NCBI RefSeq assembly: GCF_004125265.1
Contig: NZ_RDTE01000003.1
Coordinates: 1,674,001 to 1,738,000, forward strand
Origin: Streptomyces lydicus
Lineage (GTDB): Bacteria > Actinomycetota > Actinomycetes > Streptomycetales > Streptomycetaceae
Length of the DNA: 64,000 nucleotides
Direction: 5' to 3'
Both the position numbers and the translations under genes were made by a program. Positions 26,810 through 35,400 of the stretch are shown in pieces. The notes under the pieces were generated by a model. That model ran no database searches. It was not told the origin of the DNA and saw only the letters and a list, made by a program, of their open reading frames with translations. Position 1 is the stretch's first letter, and the number at the start of each line of letters is the position of its first letter.

Positions 26810-28315
26810 TCACCACCCGGTGTGCAGAAGGTGGTTGAGCAGCAGTGCCAGTACGGCCTGCGCGGCCAGCCAGGGGCGGTGCCGGGCCGTGGGCAGCAGT
26901 GCGCAGGCGGCCGGCAGCCAGACGGCGAACGGCAGCCAGATGCGTTCGGTCTCCGCCTTGCTCATCCCGGAGAGGTCGGCGGTCAGCACGGCGAGCAGTA
27001 CGGCCGCCAGGAGGACGGCCAGCCGGGCGGTGGGCGCACGCAGTGGTCCGGCGGACGGGGCGAGCCCCCGCAGGGCGGTGGGGACGGCCGTGAGGGTGCG
27101 GCGCAGAGCCGCCACCGTCGCCGGGCCGATGAGCAGGACGGTGCAGGCGGGATTGGCCCATACCCAGTAGGCGTAAGGGCGGACCGCGGCGGCGCCCTGG
27201 TAGTAGCGCTCGACCAGCAGCTGATACCCCTCCCACCAGCGGAATCCGGCGAGGGTGAACACGGCCGCGACGGCCAGCGCCCCGGCCGCCAGGAAGGGCA
27301 GCGGCCGTGCGGTGCGGGTGAGCAGCAAGATCGCCGCGGCGATCAACGCGATCAGGGTGAGACCGTAGGAGAGATAGCAGGTCAGGCCGAGGAGGAGCCC
27401 GGAGGCGAGGGCGGCGGCAGCCGGGACGGAGGCGCCCCTCAGCGGTAGCCGGGGGAGAGCGGGGTGGGTGGCCGCGAGGGCGAGGAGCGCCAGGGACCAG
27501 GCGGCGACGGCCGCGAAGTAACCGTCCGCCGAGGTGCCCACCCAGACGGCGGCCGGGGTCAGCACGAGGAACGGCGCGGCCCGGCGGGCGGTCGGCTCGT
27601 CGGTGAGGGCGCGCAGCGCGATGAGGACCGCGGCCACGGCGGAGGTGCCGGCCGTGAGGCACCAGATGCCGGCCCAGCCGCCCCCGCCCAGGCCGATCCG
27701 GTCCAGGCCGACGAAGGTGAGGACGGCGGCCGGTGGATGCCCGGCGACATGGGCGGGCCAGTGGTCCGGCGCGTTGTTGAGGATGTGGTGGGTGAAGTCG
27801 CGCAGCGCCGGGCCGAGGTCGTCGAAGCGGCGGATGACCGTGAGGTATTCGTAGGCGGTGGTGAGCCGGCCGGCGATGCCGGTGCGCCAGCCGTCTATCA
27901 GCGCCAGCGCCCCCGTCCACGCCAGCGCGGCGGCCCAGCCCGACAGGACGAGGCGGCGCCAGGACAACCGGGCCGCGAGGGACGGCCCGTGGACGATCAC
28001 CAGGACGGCGACCGCGAGCGCGGCGGGGGTGCCGGGGCCCAGGTGCGGGGACCACGAGGCGTACAGCGGGGGCCAGTTGACGTGCAAGCTGCCGTTGGCG
28101 CGCTCGATGACGGTGCCGACCAGCGCGGCCACCACGACAAGGAGGGCGGCGCCCGCGGCGGCCAGCAGATCGCGGCGGTGCGCGGCGCGTTCCGCGGCGG
28201 GGCCTTCGGGAGCCGGGCCTTCGGGAGCCGGGCGGGGCGACGGGCGGGAGGTCGGACGGGGAGACGGACAGGAGTCCGGCTGCGAGGCCGGACGGTGGGT
28301 CGCACGGGAGGTCAC
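26810..28315 (-). CDS. Polytopic membrane protein, possible GT-C-type glycosyltransferase
   Basis: 501 residues with about 12 hydrophobic helices after a 45-residue Pro/Arg-rich N-terminus. An extracytoplasmic loop after helix 1 (NGSLHVNWPPLYASWSPHLGPG), a long loop with HILNNAPDHWPAHVAGHPPAAV, and a DGYFAAV segment recall lipid-linked-sugar-dependent GT-C transferases, but I see no certain catalytic Asp/Glu pair. GTG 28315 is the longest start and has no clear ribosome site, so the start is uncertain. It lies divergent from the molybdo-oxidoreductase gene and next to cell-surface sugar genes. Confidence 0.7.
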   Translation of the reverse strand: MTSRATHRPASQPDSCPSPRPTSRPSPRPAPEGPAPEGPAAERAAHRRDLLAAAGAALLVVVAALVGTVIERANGSLHVNWPPLYASWSPHLGPGTPAALAVAVLVIVHGPSLAARLSWRRLVLSGWAAALAWTGALALIDGWRTGIAGRLTTAYEYLTVIRRFDDLGPALRDFTHHILNNAPDHWPAHVAGHPPAAVLTFVGLDRIGLGGGGWAGIWCLTAGTSAVAAVLIALRALTDEPTARRAAPFLVLTPAAVWVGTSADGYFAAVAAWSLALLALAATHPALPRLPLRGASVPAAAALASGLLLGLTCYLSYGLTLIALIAAAILLLTRTARPLPFLAAGALAVAAVFTLAGFRWWEGYQLLVERYYQGAAAVRPYAYWVWANPACTVLLIGPATVAALRRTLTAVPTALRGLAPSAGPLRAPTARLAVLLAAVLLAVLTADLSGMSKAETERIWLPFAVWLPAACALLPTARHRPWLAAQAVLALLLNHLLHTGW

Positions 28316-28421
28316 AGCGGCACGCTAGGCGCCGTTCGGCGGCAACGGCCGTGTGGCGGCAGCGGCGTCATCGTTCCGTCAGATTTCCCCGGGGCCCGGT
28401 CGGCGGAGGGCGCTCCTGCCC

Positions 28422-28460
28422 TGCGACGTCGGAGTGCGACGTCGGAGTGCGACGTCAGAG
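28422..28460. repeat. Three 13-bp tandem repeats, each with a GACGTC palindrome
   Basis: Copies of TGCGACGTCGGAG start at 28422, 28435 and 28448 (third has one change). They lie between the divergent GT-C-like and molybdo-oxidoreductase genes, where they could be iterated binding sites. Confidence 0.75.
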
Positions 28461-28589
28461 TTTCGTCATGCGTCAGGGCCCGTTCGTCGCCCCCCTCGCG
28501 GCATACCGTCGAAGCCACGCCCCTCCGGCCCCGAGCGCCGGACAGGCCAGGCGGCGGACCCTCGTCGCGCCAATCGCCAAGGACACACC

Positions 28590-29921
28590 ATGAGTGCCCC
28601 TCCCCCGCGCCCTTCTCCTCCTTCTCCTCCCTCCTCTCCCTCCTCTCCCTCCTCTCCCTCCTCTCCTTCTTCGTCCCCTCCCGCTCCCCCTTCCCCGGCA
28701 TCGCCGTCCGTCTGGCGCAGTCCGCTGCGCGGTCCGCGGCTGACCGCGCTGCTCGGCGTCGTCCTGCTGGCCGGGATCACCCTGCTGTTCGTGACCGGTC
28801 TGCTGTCGTACGCCGCGTACAACCCGGATCTGGCCGGCGGGGTCAACGACAAGACGCCCGGCAAAGGCCTGCTGGGCTTCTACCTCTTCAGCTGGCCGAC
28901 CGGCCCCTCCTGGCTCTACCGGCTCACCCAGGGGCTGCACGTCACCGTCGGGATCGCGCTGGTGCCCGTGCTGCTGGCGAAGTTGTGGTCGGTGATCCCC
29001 AAGCTCTTCACCCTGCCGCCGGCCCGGTCTCTCGGCCATGCGCTGGAACGGCTCTCCCTGCTGTTGCTGGTCGGCGGGGCGCTCTTCGAGTTCGTCACCG
29101 GCATCCTCAACATCCAGCTGGAGTACGTCTTCCCCGGGTCGTTCTATCCGCTGCACTTCTACGGCGCGTGGGTGTTCATGGGCGCCTTCGCCGTCCATGT
29201 GGTGCTGCGACTGCCGCGGACCGTACGGGCGTTGCGCGAGCGCACCGACCCGGAACCGGCGGCCGATGACACCGGGCTGGTGGCGGCCCGGCCGGACCGG
29301 CCGACGGTGACCCGGCGGGGAGCGCTGGGCCTGGTCGGCGCCGGTTCGCTGCTGCTGTTCACGACGACCGCCGGGCAGAGCGTCGGCGGATGGTGGCGGC
29401 GGACGGCCCTGCTGGCGCCGCACGGGGGCCAGGAACCGGGCAGCGGCCCGAACGGCTTCCAGATCAACAAGACCGCCGCGGCCGTCGGCATCAGGGACCA
29501 GGACACGGGAGACGACTGGCGGTTGACGATCGAGGGCGGCGGACGGCGGGTGCGGCTCGGCCGCGCCGAGCTGCTGGCCCTGCCCCAGCACACGGCGGCG
29601 CTGCCGATCGCCTGTGTCGAGGGCTGGTCGACGGGCGATCAGCAGTGGAGCGGGGTGCGGCTGCGGGACCTCGCCGCGCTGGTGGGGCTCGGTGAACGGC
29701 CCCCCGGTGTGCTGGTGGAGTCGCTTCAGCTGCACGGCGCGTTCCGCCGGGCCGCGCTGCGCGACAACCAGGTGCGCGATCCGTCCTCGCTGCTCGCGCT
29801 GCGGGTGGGCAGCGCCGAGCTGTCCGCCGACCACGGCTATCCGGCGCGGATCATCGTCCCGGCGGCTCCCGGGGTGCTCCAGACCAAGTGGGTCGCACGG
29901 CTGACGTTCGGGGAGTGGTGA
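28590..29921 (+). CDS. Membrane cytochrome-b-like / molybdopterin oxidoreductase fusion
   Basis: 443 residues, ATG 28590 with AAGGA 6 bases upstream. Residues 1-40 are a Ser/Pro run encoded by a CTCTCCTCC-type DNA repeat. Residues about 48-210 hold four helices with histidines (His117, His189, His203) placed as in di-heme b-type membrane subunits. A fifth helix (about 242-262, after TRRGALG) anchors a SUOX/YedY-type molybdopterin domain (about 300-443) whose Cys342 (ACVEGWS) would ligate molybdenum. It should reduce or oxidise a small substrate outside the membrane using quinone electrons. The substrate is unknown. It is coupled (GTGA) to the next gene. Confidence 0.88.
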   Translation: MSAPPPRPSPPSPPSSPSSPSSPSSPSSSPPAPPSPASPSVWRSPLRGPRLTALLGVVLLAGITLLFVTGLLSYAAYNPDLAGGVNDKTPGKGLLGFYLFSWPTGPSWLYRLTQGLHVTVGIALVPVLLAKLWSVIPKLFTLPPARSLGHALERLSLLLLVGGALFEFVTGILNIQLEYVFPGSFYPLHFYGAWVFMGAFAVHVVLRLPRTVRALRERTDPEPAADDTGLVAARPDRPTVTRRGALGLVGAGSLLLFTTTAGQSVGGWWRRTALLAPHGGQEPGSGPNGFQINKTAAAVGIRDQDTGDDWRLTIEGGGRRVRLGRAELLALPQHTAALPIACVEGWSTGDQQWSGVRLRDLAALVGLGERPPGVLVESLQLHGAFRRAALRDNQVRDPSSLLALRVGSAELSADHGYPARIIVPAAPGVLQTKWVARLTFGEW

Positions 29922-30637
29922 GCGTGCGGGTACGGGTGCGGGTACGGGCGCGCAGGAGGCAGCCGGCTGTGCGGGAACGGACGGGCCGGGACCGTCAACA
30001 GGCCCTGCGGGAACGGGCGGCGGGGACCAGGCAGCCGGCCGTGCGGGAAGGGGCGGTGGGGACCAGGCAGCCGGCCGTGCGGGAACGGGCGGTACGGGAA
30101 CGGGCGGTACGGGCGCTCGGGGCGCTGCGCCTCCCCCGCCGCTACGGCGAGGGGCCGCTGCACCTGCTGCTGATGCTCGCCTCGTTCGCCCTCACCGGCT
30201 ACGCGGGGGTGCGGCTGCTGGCCGGCGGGCAGTGGCCGCTGGTACTCGCCTGGTTCGCCGGGGCGGCGCTGCTGCACGATCTGGTGTTGCTGCCGCTGTA
30301 TGCGCTCGCCGACCGCGTGGTGGTCCGCTGGACCGCGGGGAGCGGGCCGCACCGGGCCCGGACCGGGTATGTCCGGGTGCCCGCCGCGCTGTCCGGATTG
30401 CTGTTGCTGGTGTGGTTCCCGCTGATCGCGGGCTCGGCGGGCGGCGGCCCGTCCGCGCACTACGAGGCCACGACGCGGCTGCCCGGCGGGGTGTTCCTGA
30501 CGCGCTGGCTGCTGGTCACCGCCGGGCTGTGCGCGCTGTCCGCCCTGTGGCTGCTGGTCCGTACGGTTCAGCGGCGGCTGCGCGGGGCGCCGCGGCGGCG
30601 CAGTGAGACGAAGCAGCGTTCGGCGTCCGGCCGCTGA
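29918..30637 (+). CDS. Membrane protein with repetitive basic N-terminus
   Basis: 239 residues. GTG 29918 overlaps the upstream stop; GTG 29924 is equally possible. The first 65 residues are repeats of RQPAVRERAV-like units encoded by tandem DNA repeats (29940-30110). Four hydrophobic helices follow (about residues 75-215). Translational coupling suggests it works with the molybdo-oxidoreductase, perhaps as an assembly partner. Its 3' end overlaps the convergent methyltransferase gene by 70 bp. Family not recognised. Confidence 0.7.
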   Translation: MSVRVRVRVRARRRQPAVRERTGRDRQQALRERAAGTRQPAVREGAVGTRQPAVRERAVRERAVRALGALRLPRRYGEGPLHLLLMLASFALTGYAGVRLLAGGQWPLVLAWFAGAALLHDLVLLPLYALADRVVVRWTAGSGPHRARTGYVRVPAALSGLLLLVWFPLIAGSAGGGPSAHYEATTRLPGGVFLTRWLLVTAGLCALSALWLLVRTVQRRLRGAPRRRSETKQRSASGR

Positions 30638-31317
30638 CCGGCCCGGTCCGTGACGGTCCACTGCTCGACGGGGGCCCAGCCGGCGGCGTCCGCGTAGCGC
30701 AGCAGCGCGGGGGCACCGACCCGGGCCCAGGGGAACGGCTCGCCCGGCGTGGGCCGCTCCCCCGGGCCCGGGAGGTCTCCCCGCTCCACCCGGACCTGGA
30801 CCTGCTCGTCGAGGTCCGCCGCGGTGGTCTCCACGATCAGCAGACCGGGCCGGCCGACCAGTTCCGCGGTGCGGGTGAGCAGGGCGTACGGGTCACCGCC
30901 GATGCCGATGTTGCCGTCGAGGAGCAGGGCGGTGCCCCAACTCCCCTCCTCCGGAAGGGAGTCGAAGACCGAGCGGTGCAGCGCGGAGCCGCCGGCCGCC
31001 GCGGTGCGGGCCACCGCGGCCGCGCTGACGTCGATACCGAGCGCCCGCCTGCCCTGGGCGGCGAGCGCGGCGACCAGCCGGCCGGGGCCGCAGCCGATGT
31101 CGAGGACGGCGCCCTCACAGCGGTGCAGCGCCGACAGATCGGCGGCGTCCGCCCCGGCGCACCAGCGCTCGACCTCCAGCGGCAGCAGCCAGCCGTCGCT
31201 GCGCCGCAGGAAGAGCGGGCCGCGGCCGCGGCGCAGCGCATCGGCGTACGGGTCGGCGCCCCAGGTGACGGTGTCGCACCGGTCGGTCCGTGCCGTGGGC
31301 GGCAGGGCGGTGCTCAT
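30568..31317 (-). CDS. Class I SAM-dependent methyltransferase
   Basis: 249 residues. The SAM site is clear: VLDIGCGPGRLVAALAAQG (about residues 71-89), then ALGIDVSAAAVA, and LLLDGNIGIGGDPYALL at motif IV. The N-terminus carries a conserved WGADPYADALRRGRGPLFLRR segment. It is the last gene of a minus-strand run with overlapping starts and stops (31317/31314, 32018/32015), so it probably methylates a product of the DUF2064-type and GT2 enzymes. Substrate unknown. Confidence 0.9.
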   Translation of the reverse strand: MSTALPPTARTDRCDTVTWGADPYADALRRGRGPLFLRRSDGWLLPLEVERWCAGADAADLSALHRCEGAVLDIGCGPGRLVAALAAQGRRALGIDVSAAAVARTAAAGGSALHRSVFDSLPEEGSWGTALLLDGNIGIGGDPYALLTRTAELVGRPGLLIVETTAADLDEQVQVRVERGDLPGPGERPTPGEPFPWARVGAPALLRYADAAGWAPVEQWTVTDRAGQRPDAERCFVSLRRRGAPRSRR

Positions 31318-32018
31318 CGGCCGGTGACGGGGGTCAAGCGGGCGAGGGTGGCGGCGAACCGTCCGGCGGGGGCCGCGGCCGCGACCCGCTCCGCGTCGCC
31401 GGCGGTGTCGACGTCCCGCAACGGCGGCAGGTCCCGCACCCGGAGCCCGGCGCCGGTCAGCCGCGCGCGCTGGGCGGCGCCGGTGCGGCTGGTGGACATC
31501 GGGACGCCGCGCAGCAGCCGGGGGTCGGGGACGGCCAGGCCGAGCGCCCAGAATCCGCCGTCCTCGGCCGCGCCGAACCAGGCGTCGCAGTCGTCCCAGG
31601 CGTCGAAGTCCAGTGCGGGGGCGAGGAGTCGCGGGGTGACCTGCGGGGTGTCCATGCCGATGAGCAGGGTCGGACCCGTGCTGCCGGCGAAGGCCGCGGC
31701 GAGCCGTTCGTCGAGGCCGCCGGACCCCTGCTGCCGGACCTCGAAGCCGTCCGGCAGCCAGTCCCCCGGGCGGCCGTCGAGGACGACCACCCGCCGCCGG
31801 GCGGGTGTGGCGCGTACGGCCCGGAGGGTGTCGTACAGCGCGGCCTCGGCCAGCTCGGCGGCCTCGTCGGGGGTGAAGGGCGGGGTGAGGCGGGTCTTGA
31901 CCCGGCCGGGCACCGGTTCCTTGGCGATGACCAGGAGCGCCGTCGGCCCGGGTCGTTCAGGTCGTTCAGGTCGTTCAGATCGCTCCGGACGCTCGGGACG
32001 GTGGGCGGGTGCGGTCAT
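31314..32018 (-). CDS. DUF2064 / TIGR04282-type sugar-transferase-like protein
   Basis: 234 residues. After a 24-residue N-terminus of RPERPERSERPE units (encoded by a 9-bp repeat near 31955-31990) comes a GT-A-like nucleotide-binding fold: LLVIAKEPVPGRVKTRL (about 28-44), then LLIGMDTPQVTP and WFGAAEDGGFWALGL. Members are annotated as arsenosugar-biosynthesis-associated glycosyltransferases or nucleotidyltransferase-like proteins; the true reaction is unproven. It overlaps both neighbours by 4 bp, so the three genes form one translational unit. Confidence 0.87.
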   Translation of the reverse strand: MTAPAHRPERPERSERPERPERPGPTALLVIAKEPVPGRVKTRLTPPFTPDEAAELAEAALYDTLRAVRATPARRRVVVLDGRPGDWLPDGFEVRQQGSGGLDERLAAAFAGSTGPTLLIGMDTPQVTPRLLAPALDFDAWDDCDAWFGAAEDGGFWALGLAVPDPRLLRGVPMSTSRTGAAQRARLTGAGLRVRDLPPLRDVDTAGDAERVAAAAPAGRFAATLARLTPVTGR

Positions 32019-32734
32019 CGGGCGGTCTCCTCGGTACGGGACGGGAGCGGGGGCTGGTGCAGGACGGTGCGCATATCGCGCACCGCGTGCCAGGTGCCGC
32101 GCCAGGTGCCGGTGACCTTGGAACGGCCGGTGCGCGGCCGGTAGGGCACGTCGCGTTCGTCGACCCGCCAGCCCGCGTCGGCGGCCCGGACGACCATCTG
32201 CAGGGGGTAGCCGCTGCGGCGGTCGGTGAGACCGAGGCCGAGCAGTTCGGTACGCCGGGCGGCGCGCAGCGGGCCGAGGTCGTGCAGCCGCAGTCCGGTA
32301 CGGCGGCGCAGCATATGGGCGAGGGCGAAGTTGCCGAGCCGGGCGTGCGGCGGCCAGGCGCCGCGTCCTTGTGGGCGGCGGCGGCCCAGCACCAGGTCGC
32401 TCGCACCCTCGCGGACCGCGCGGACGAACGGGGTGAGCAGCGCCGGGTCGAGGGAGGCGTCGCAGTCGCAGAAGCAGACGATGTCGGCGTCGGCGGCCAG
32501 CAGTCCGGCATGGCAGGCGGCGCCGAACCCGCGGCGCGGTTCGTGCACCACGGTGGCGCCCAGACCGCGGGCGATATCGGCCGAGCCGTCGGTGGAGCCG
32601 TTGTCCACGACGATCGCCCGCCAGCCGGCCGGGATCCGGGCCAGCACCCAGGGCAGCGCGGCGGCCTCGTCGAGACAGGGCAGGACGACGTCCACCGAGG
32701 CGGTGCGGAGGGTGGGAGGAGGGGAGTGGGTCAC
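32015..32734 (-). CDS. Family 2 glycosyltransferase
   Basis: 239 residues with a GT-A fold: VDVVLPCLDEAAALPWVL (about 14-31), VVDNGSTDGSADIARGLG (about 42-59), and the metal-binding FCDCDASLDP in place of the usual DxD. It resembles dolichyl-phosphate-mannose/polyprenyl-phosphate glycosyltransferases that load a sugar from a nucleotide donor onto a lipid carrier or surface glycan. There are no membrane helices. It is translationally coupled to the DUF2064-type gene downstream and lies 154 bp after the epimerase gene. Confidence 0.9.
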   Translation of the reverse strand: MTHSPPPTLRTASVDVVLPCLDEAAALPWVLARIPAGWRAIVVDNGSTDGSADIARGLGATVVHEPRRGFGAACHAGLLAADADIVCFCDCDASLDPALLTPFVRAVREGASDLVLGRRRPQGRGAWPPHARLGNFALAHMLRRRTGLRLHDLGPLRAARRTELLGLGLTDRRSGYPLQMVVRAADAGWRVDERDVPYRPRTGRSKVTGTWRGTWHAVRDMRTVLHQPPLPSRTEETAR

Positions 32735-32888
32735 GCCTTCACCTATGCATCAGAAGCGGACGAGGGGTGGGGGTGGAGGTTCCTGTGGCACGCGGGGTGC
32801 CGGAGGGGCGGCGGGTGGCGGGACGGCAGAGCGGTAGGGGCCCGGGACGGCGAGGGCCGCGGAGGTGCCGGGGGGACGGCATCGTGCG

Positions 32889-33950
32889 TCACCCCGTCGG
32901 CGCCGCCCGCATCCCCTCCCGGGCGAACTCCCGCATGCCCTCCGTGAACCCGGTCGCCGCCCGCCAGCCGAGGTCGTCGCCGATCCGCTGCGAGGAGGCG
33001 GTGATGTGCCGTACGTCGCCGAGCCGGTACTCCCCCGTCACCACGGGCGCCGGTCCGCCGCACGCCTCGGCCAGGGTCCGCGCCATCTCGCCGACGGTGT
33101 GCGGCACTCCGCTGCCGGTGTTGTACGCGGTCAGGGTGCCCGCCGCCCGGTCCGGCAGCGCCTCCAGGGCGACCACGTTGGCCGTGGCGACGTCCCGTAC
33201 GTGGACGAAGTCCCGCCGCTGGCCGCCGTCCTCGTAGACCGTCGGCGCCTCGCCGCGGGCCAGCGCCGAACGGAAGAAGGAGGCCACCCCCGCGTACGGG
33301 GTGTCCCGCGGCATCCCGGGCCCGTAGACGTTGTGGTAGCGCAGCGCGACGGCCCGGCCGCCGGTGGCGCGGGCCCAGGAGGCGGCCAGGTGTTCCTGGG
33401 CGAGCTTGGTGGCCGCGTAGACATTGCGCGGATCGGTGGGCGCGTCCTCGCCGACCAGCCCCGGCCGCAGGGCGGCGCCGCACTGCGGGCAGCGTGGCTC
33501 GAACCGTCCGGCGTCCAGCTCGGCCACCGCCCGCGGACCGGGCCGCACCACCCCGTGGACGGGACAGGTGTAGCGGCCCTCCCCGTAGACCACCATCGAC
33601 CCCGCGAGCACGAGTTCGCGCACCCCGGCCCCGGCCATCGCGGCCAGCAGCACCGCGGTGCCCAGGTCGTTGCAGCCGACGTAGTCCGGCGCGTCCGCGA
33701 AGTCCTTGCCCAGGCCCACCATCGCCGCCTGGTGGCAGACCGCCCGCACGCCCCGCAGGGCCTCGTCGACCGCCGCGCGGTCGCGTACGTCGGCGACGAT
33801 GCGCCGCGCTCCCGGGCGCGGCGGCGGGGGCCCGGGGTGTGCCGAGGGCAGCAGCGCATCGAACACGACGGGCTCGTGCCCGCGCGCCACGAGCGCCTCG
33901 ACGACCTGCGATCCGATGAATCCGGCGCCGCCGGTGACCAGTACACGCAT
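32889..33950 (-). CDS. NAD-dependent sugar epimerase/dehydratase with zinc-ribbon-like insert
   Basis: 353 residues, ATG 33950. An extended short-chain dehydrogenase: VLVTGGAGFIGSQVVEAL (residues 3-20), a catalytic YAATK (about 190), and RYHNVYGPG. Between the VYGEG strand and the catalytic Tyr sits an insert of about 45 residues with CPVH and CPQCG, which looks like a metal-binding knuckle absent from ordinary GalE enzymes. It should interconvert or dehydrate a nucleotide sugar for the GT2 enzyme downstream. A longer in-frame start at 34007 is possible; neither has a strong ribosome site. Confidence 0.9.
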   Translation of the reverse strand: MRVLVTGGAGFIGSQVVEALVARGHEPVVFDALLPSAHPGPPPPRPGARRIVADVRDRAAVDEALRGVRAVCHQAAMVGLGKDFADAPDYVGCNDLGTAVLLAAMAGAGVRELVLAGSMVVYGEGRYTCPVHGVVRPGPRAVAELDAGRFEPRCPQCGAALRPGLVGEDAPTDPRNVYAATKLAQEHLAASWARATGGRAVALRYHNVYGPGMPRDTPYAGVASFFRSALARGEAPTVYEDGGQRRDFVHVRDVATANVVALEALPDRAAGTLTAYNTGSGVPHTVGEMARTLAEACGGPAPVVTGEYRLGDVRHITASSQRIGDDLGWRAATGFTEGMREFAREGMRAAPTG

Positions 33951-34317
33951 GCCGGTCACGCTAAGCGGGCCGGGACGTTCCGGCCCGTGTATGAGCGGCC
34001 GTGTCATGGGTCCGTAAGATCCGCGGCCCCGGTCCGGAGCCCGCCCCGGCCGACCGCCGCACCGCCGTCCGGGCCACTGCAATTCGGTAACAGGGCGCAT
34101 TCGAGGTATTTCGGTACGGCATATGTTGCCTATGCTCAGGTCGGGGGCCGAGAGGCTGTTTTCGGACACTCCAACGGCCGACGGCCCCCTTGCCCGCCCT
34201 CGTCCGACCTGGCACGCCTTCGCCCGCTCACCTCACTCGTCCGACCCACCTCGTTCGACCCACCTCGTCCGCCCCACCTCTTCTGACCCACCTCACCTCA
34301 CACCGTCGGAGAACACC
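33951..34317. other. Divergent intergenic region with 14-bp tandem repeats
   Basis: 367 bp between the epimerase and the phosphatase gene. The middle (about 34080-34140) is lower in G+C and probably carries promoters. From 34229 to 34304 there are five imperfect copies of CACCTCGTTCGACC with a 14-bp period, ending just before the phosphatase start. Confidence 0.65.
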
Positions 34318-35388
34318 TTGGCCGTGGACAACGGGGAGCAGCGCACCGGCTCCCGGGTGCTGCCCGCGCTTCCCTACGCGGTCATGGCCGTGGTCACCAC
34401 GGTCGACCTCACCGCGGGCCCGGGGGTCGGGTTCCTGCCGCTGGTGTCGCTGGGGCCGGCGTTCGCCGGGCTGGTCGGCGGCTGGCGGCGGACCGCCGTG
34501 GTCGGGCTGACGGCGTTCGTGCTCTGCCTCGGTCTGGGCGTCTACAACGGCCTGTTCGAGAGCCGGCGCGGGCTGACCGCGCTGCTGTCGGTGGCCGGGG
34601 TGACCGCGGCCGGAGTGGTCGCCGCGGTGATGCGGCAGCGGCGCGAGGCGGAGCTGGCCAGCGTCCGCTCCATCGCCGAGGTCGCCCAGCGGGTCCTGCT
34701 GCGCCCGGTGCCGCGCGGCGCGGGCCCGCTGCGGATCGCGGTCTCCTACACCTCGGCGGTGGCCGAGGCCCGGATAGGCGGCGATCTGTACGAGGTGGTG
34801 ACCTCGCCCGCCGGGGTGCGGATCATCGTCGGCGATGTGCAGGGCAAGGGGCTGGAGGCCGTGGAGAGCGCGGCGGTGGTGCTGGGTGCCTTCCGGGAGG
34901 CGGCCCACGACGAACCGGATCTGCCGGCCGTCGGCGAGCGGGTCGAGCGGGCGCTGAACCGCCATCTGTCCGGCGAACGGTTCGTCACGGCGGTGCTCGC
35001 CGAGATCGGTGACGGTCCGCGGGCCACCCTGCTGAACTTCGGTCACCCGGCGCCGCTGGTCGTCCGCCCCACCGGCTCGGTGGCCTTCGCCGCGCCGCCC
35101 GAGCGCGCTCTCCCGCTCGGCCTGAGCCTGCACGGCTCGGTGACGCCCCTCCCCTACGAGGTGCCGTTCACCCCCGGCGACCAGCTGCTCTTCTACACCG
35201 ACGGCGTCACCGAGGCCCGCGACACGGCGGGCCGCTTCTACCCCCTCGACGAGCGCGCCGCGCTGCTGAAGGACCCCGACCCGGAGACCGCGCTGCGCGC
35301 CGTGCGCGAGGACCTGGTCGAGCATGCCGAGGGGCCGCTGCACGACGACGCGGCGATGCTGCTGGTCCGCTACCGCGGGGCCCGCTGA
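34318..35388 (+). CDS. Membrane-anchored SpoIIE-type PP2C phosphatase
   Basis: 356 residues from TTG 34318 (GGAGA 5 bases upstream; GTG 34324 is an alternative). Three to four hydrophobic helices (about residues 12-105) precede a cytoplasmic SpoIIE phosphatase domain (about 125-355) with the metal-binding GGDLYEVV and VGDVQGKGLEAV motifs, FGHPAPL, and YTDGVTEARD. It has no sensory GAF and no ATPase domain. It should dephosphorylate an anti-anti-sigma factor in response to a membrane signal. Its stop is 12 bp from the convergent BrkB stop. Confidence 0.9.
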   Translation: MAVDNGEQRTGSRVLPALPYAVMAVVTTVDLTAGPGVGFLPLVSLGPAFAGLVGGWRRTAVVGLTAFVLCLGLGVYNGLFESRRGLTALLSVAGVTAAGVVAAVMRQRREAELASVRSIAEVAQRVLLRPVPRGAGPLRIAVSYTSAVAEARIGGDLYEVVTSPAGVRIIVGDVQGKGLEAVESAAVVLGAFREAAHDEPDLPAVGERVERALNRHLSGERFVTAVLAEIGDGPRATLLNFGHPAPLVVRPTGSVAFAAPPERALPLGLSLHGSVTPLPYEVPFTPGDQLLFYTDGVTEARDTAGRFYPLDERAALLKDPDPETALRAVREDLVEHAEGPLHDDAAMLLVRYRGAR

Positions 35389-35400
35389 ACCGGCGTCAGG

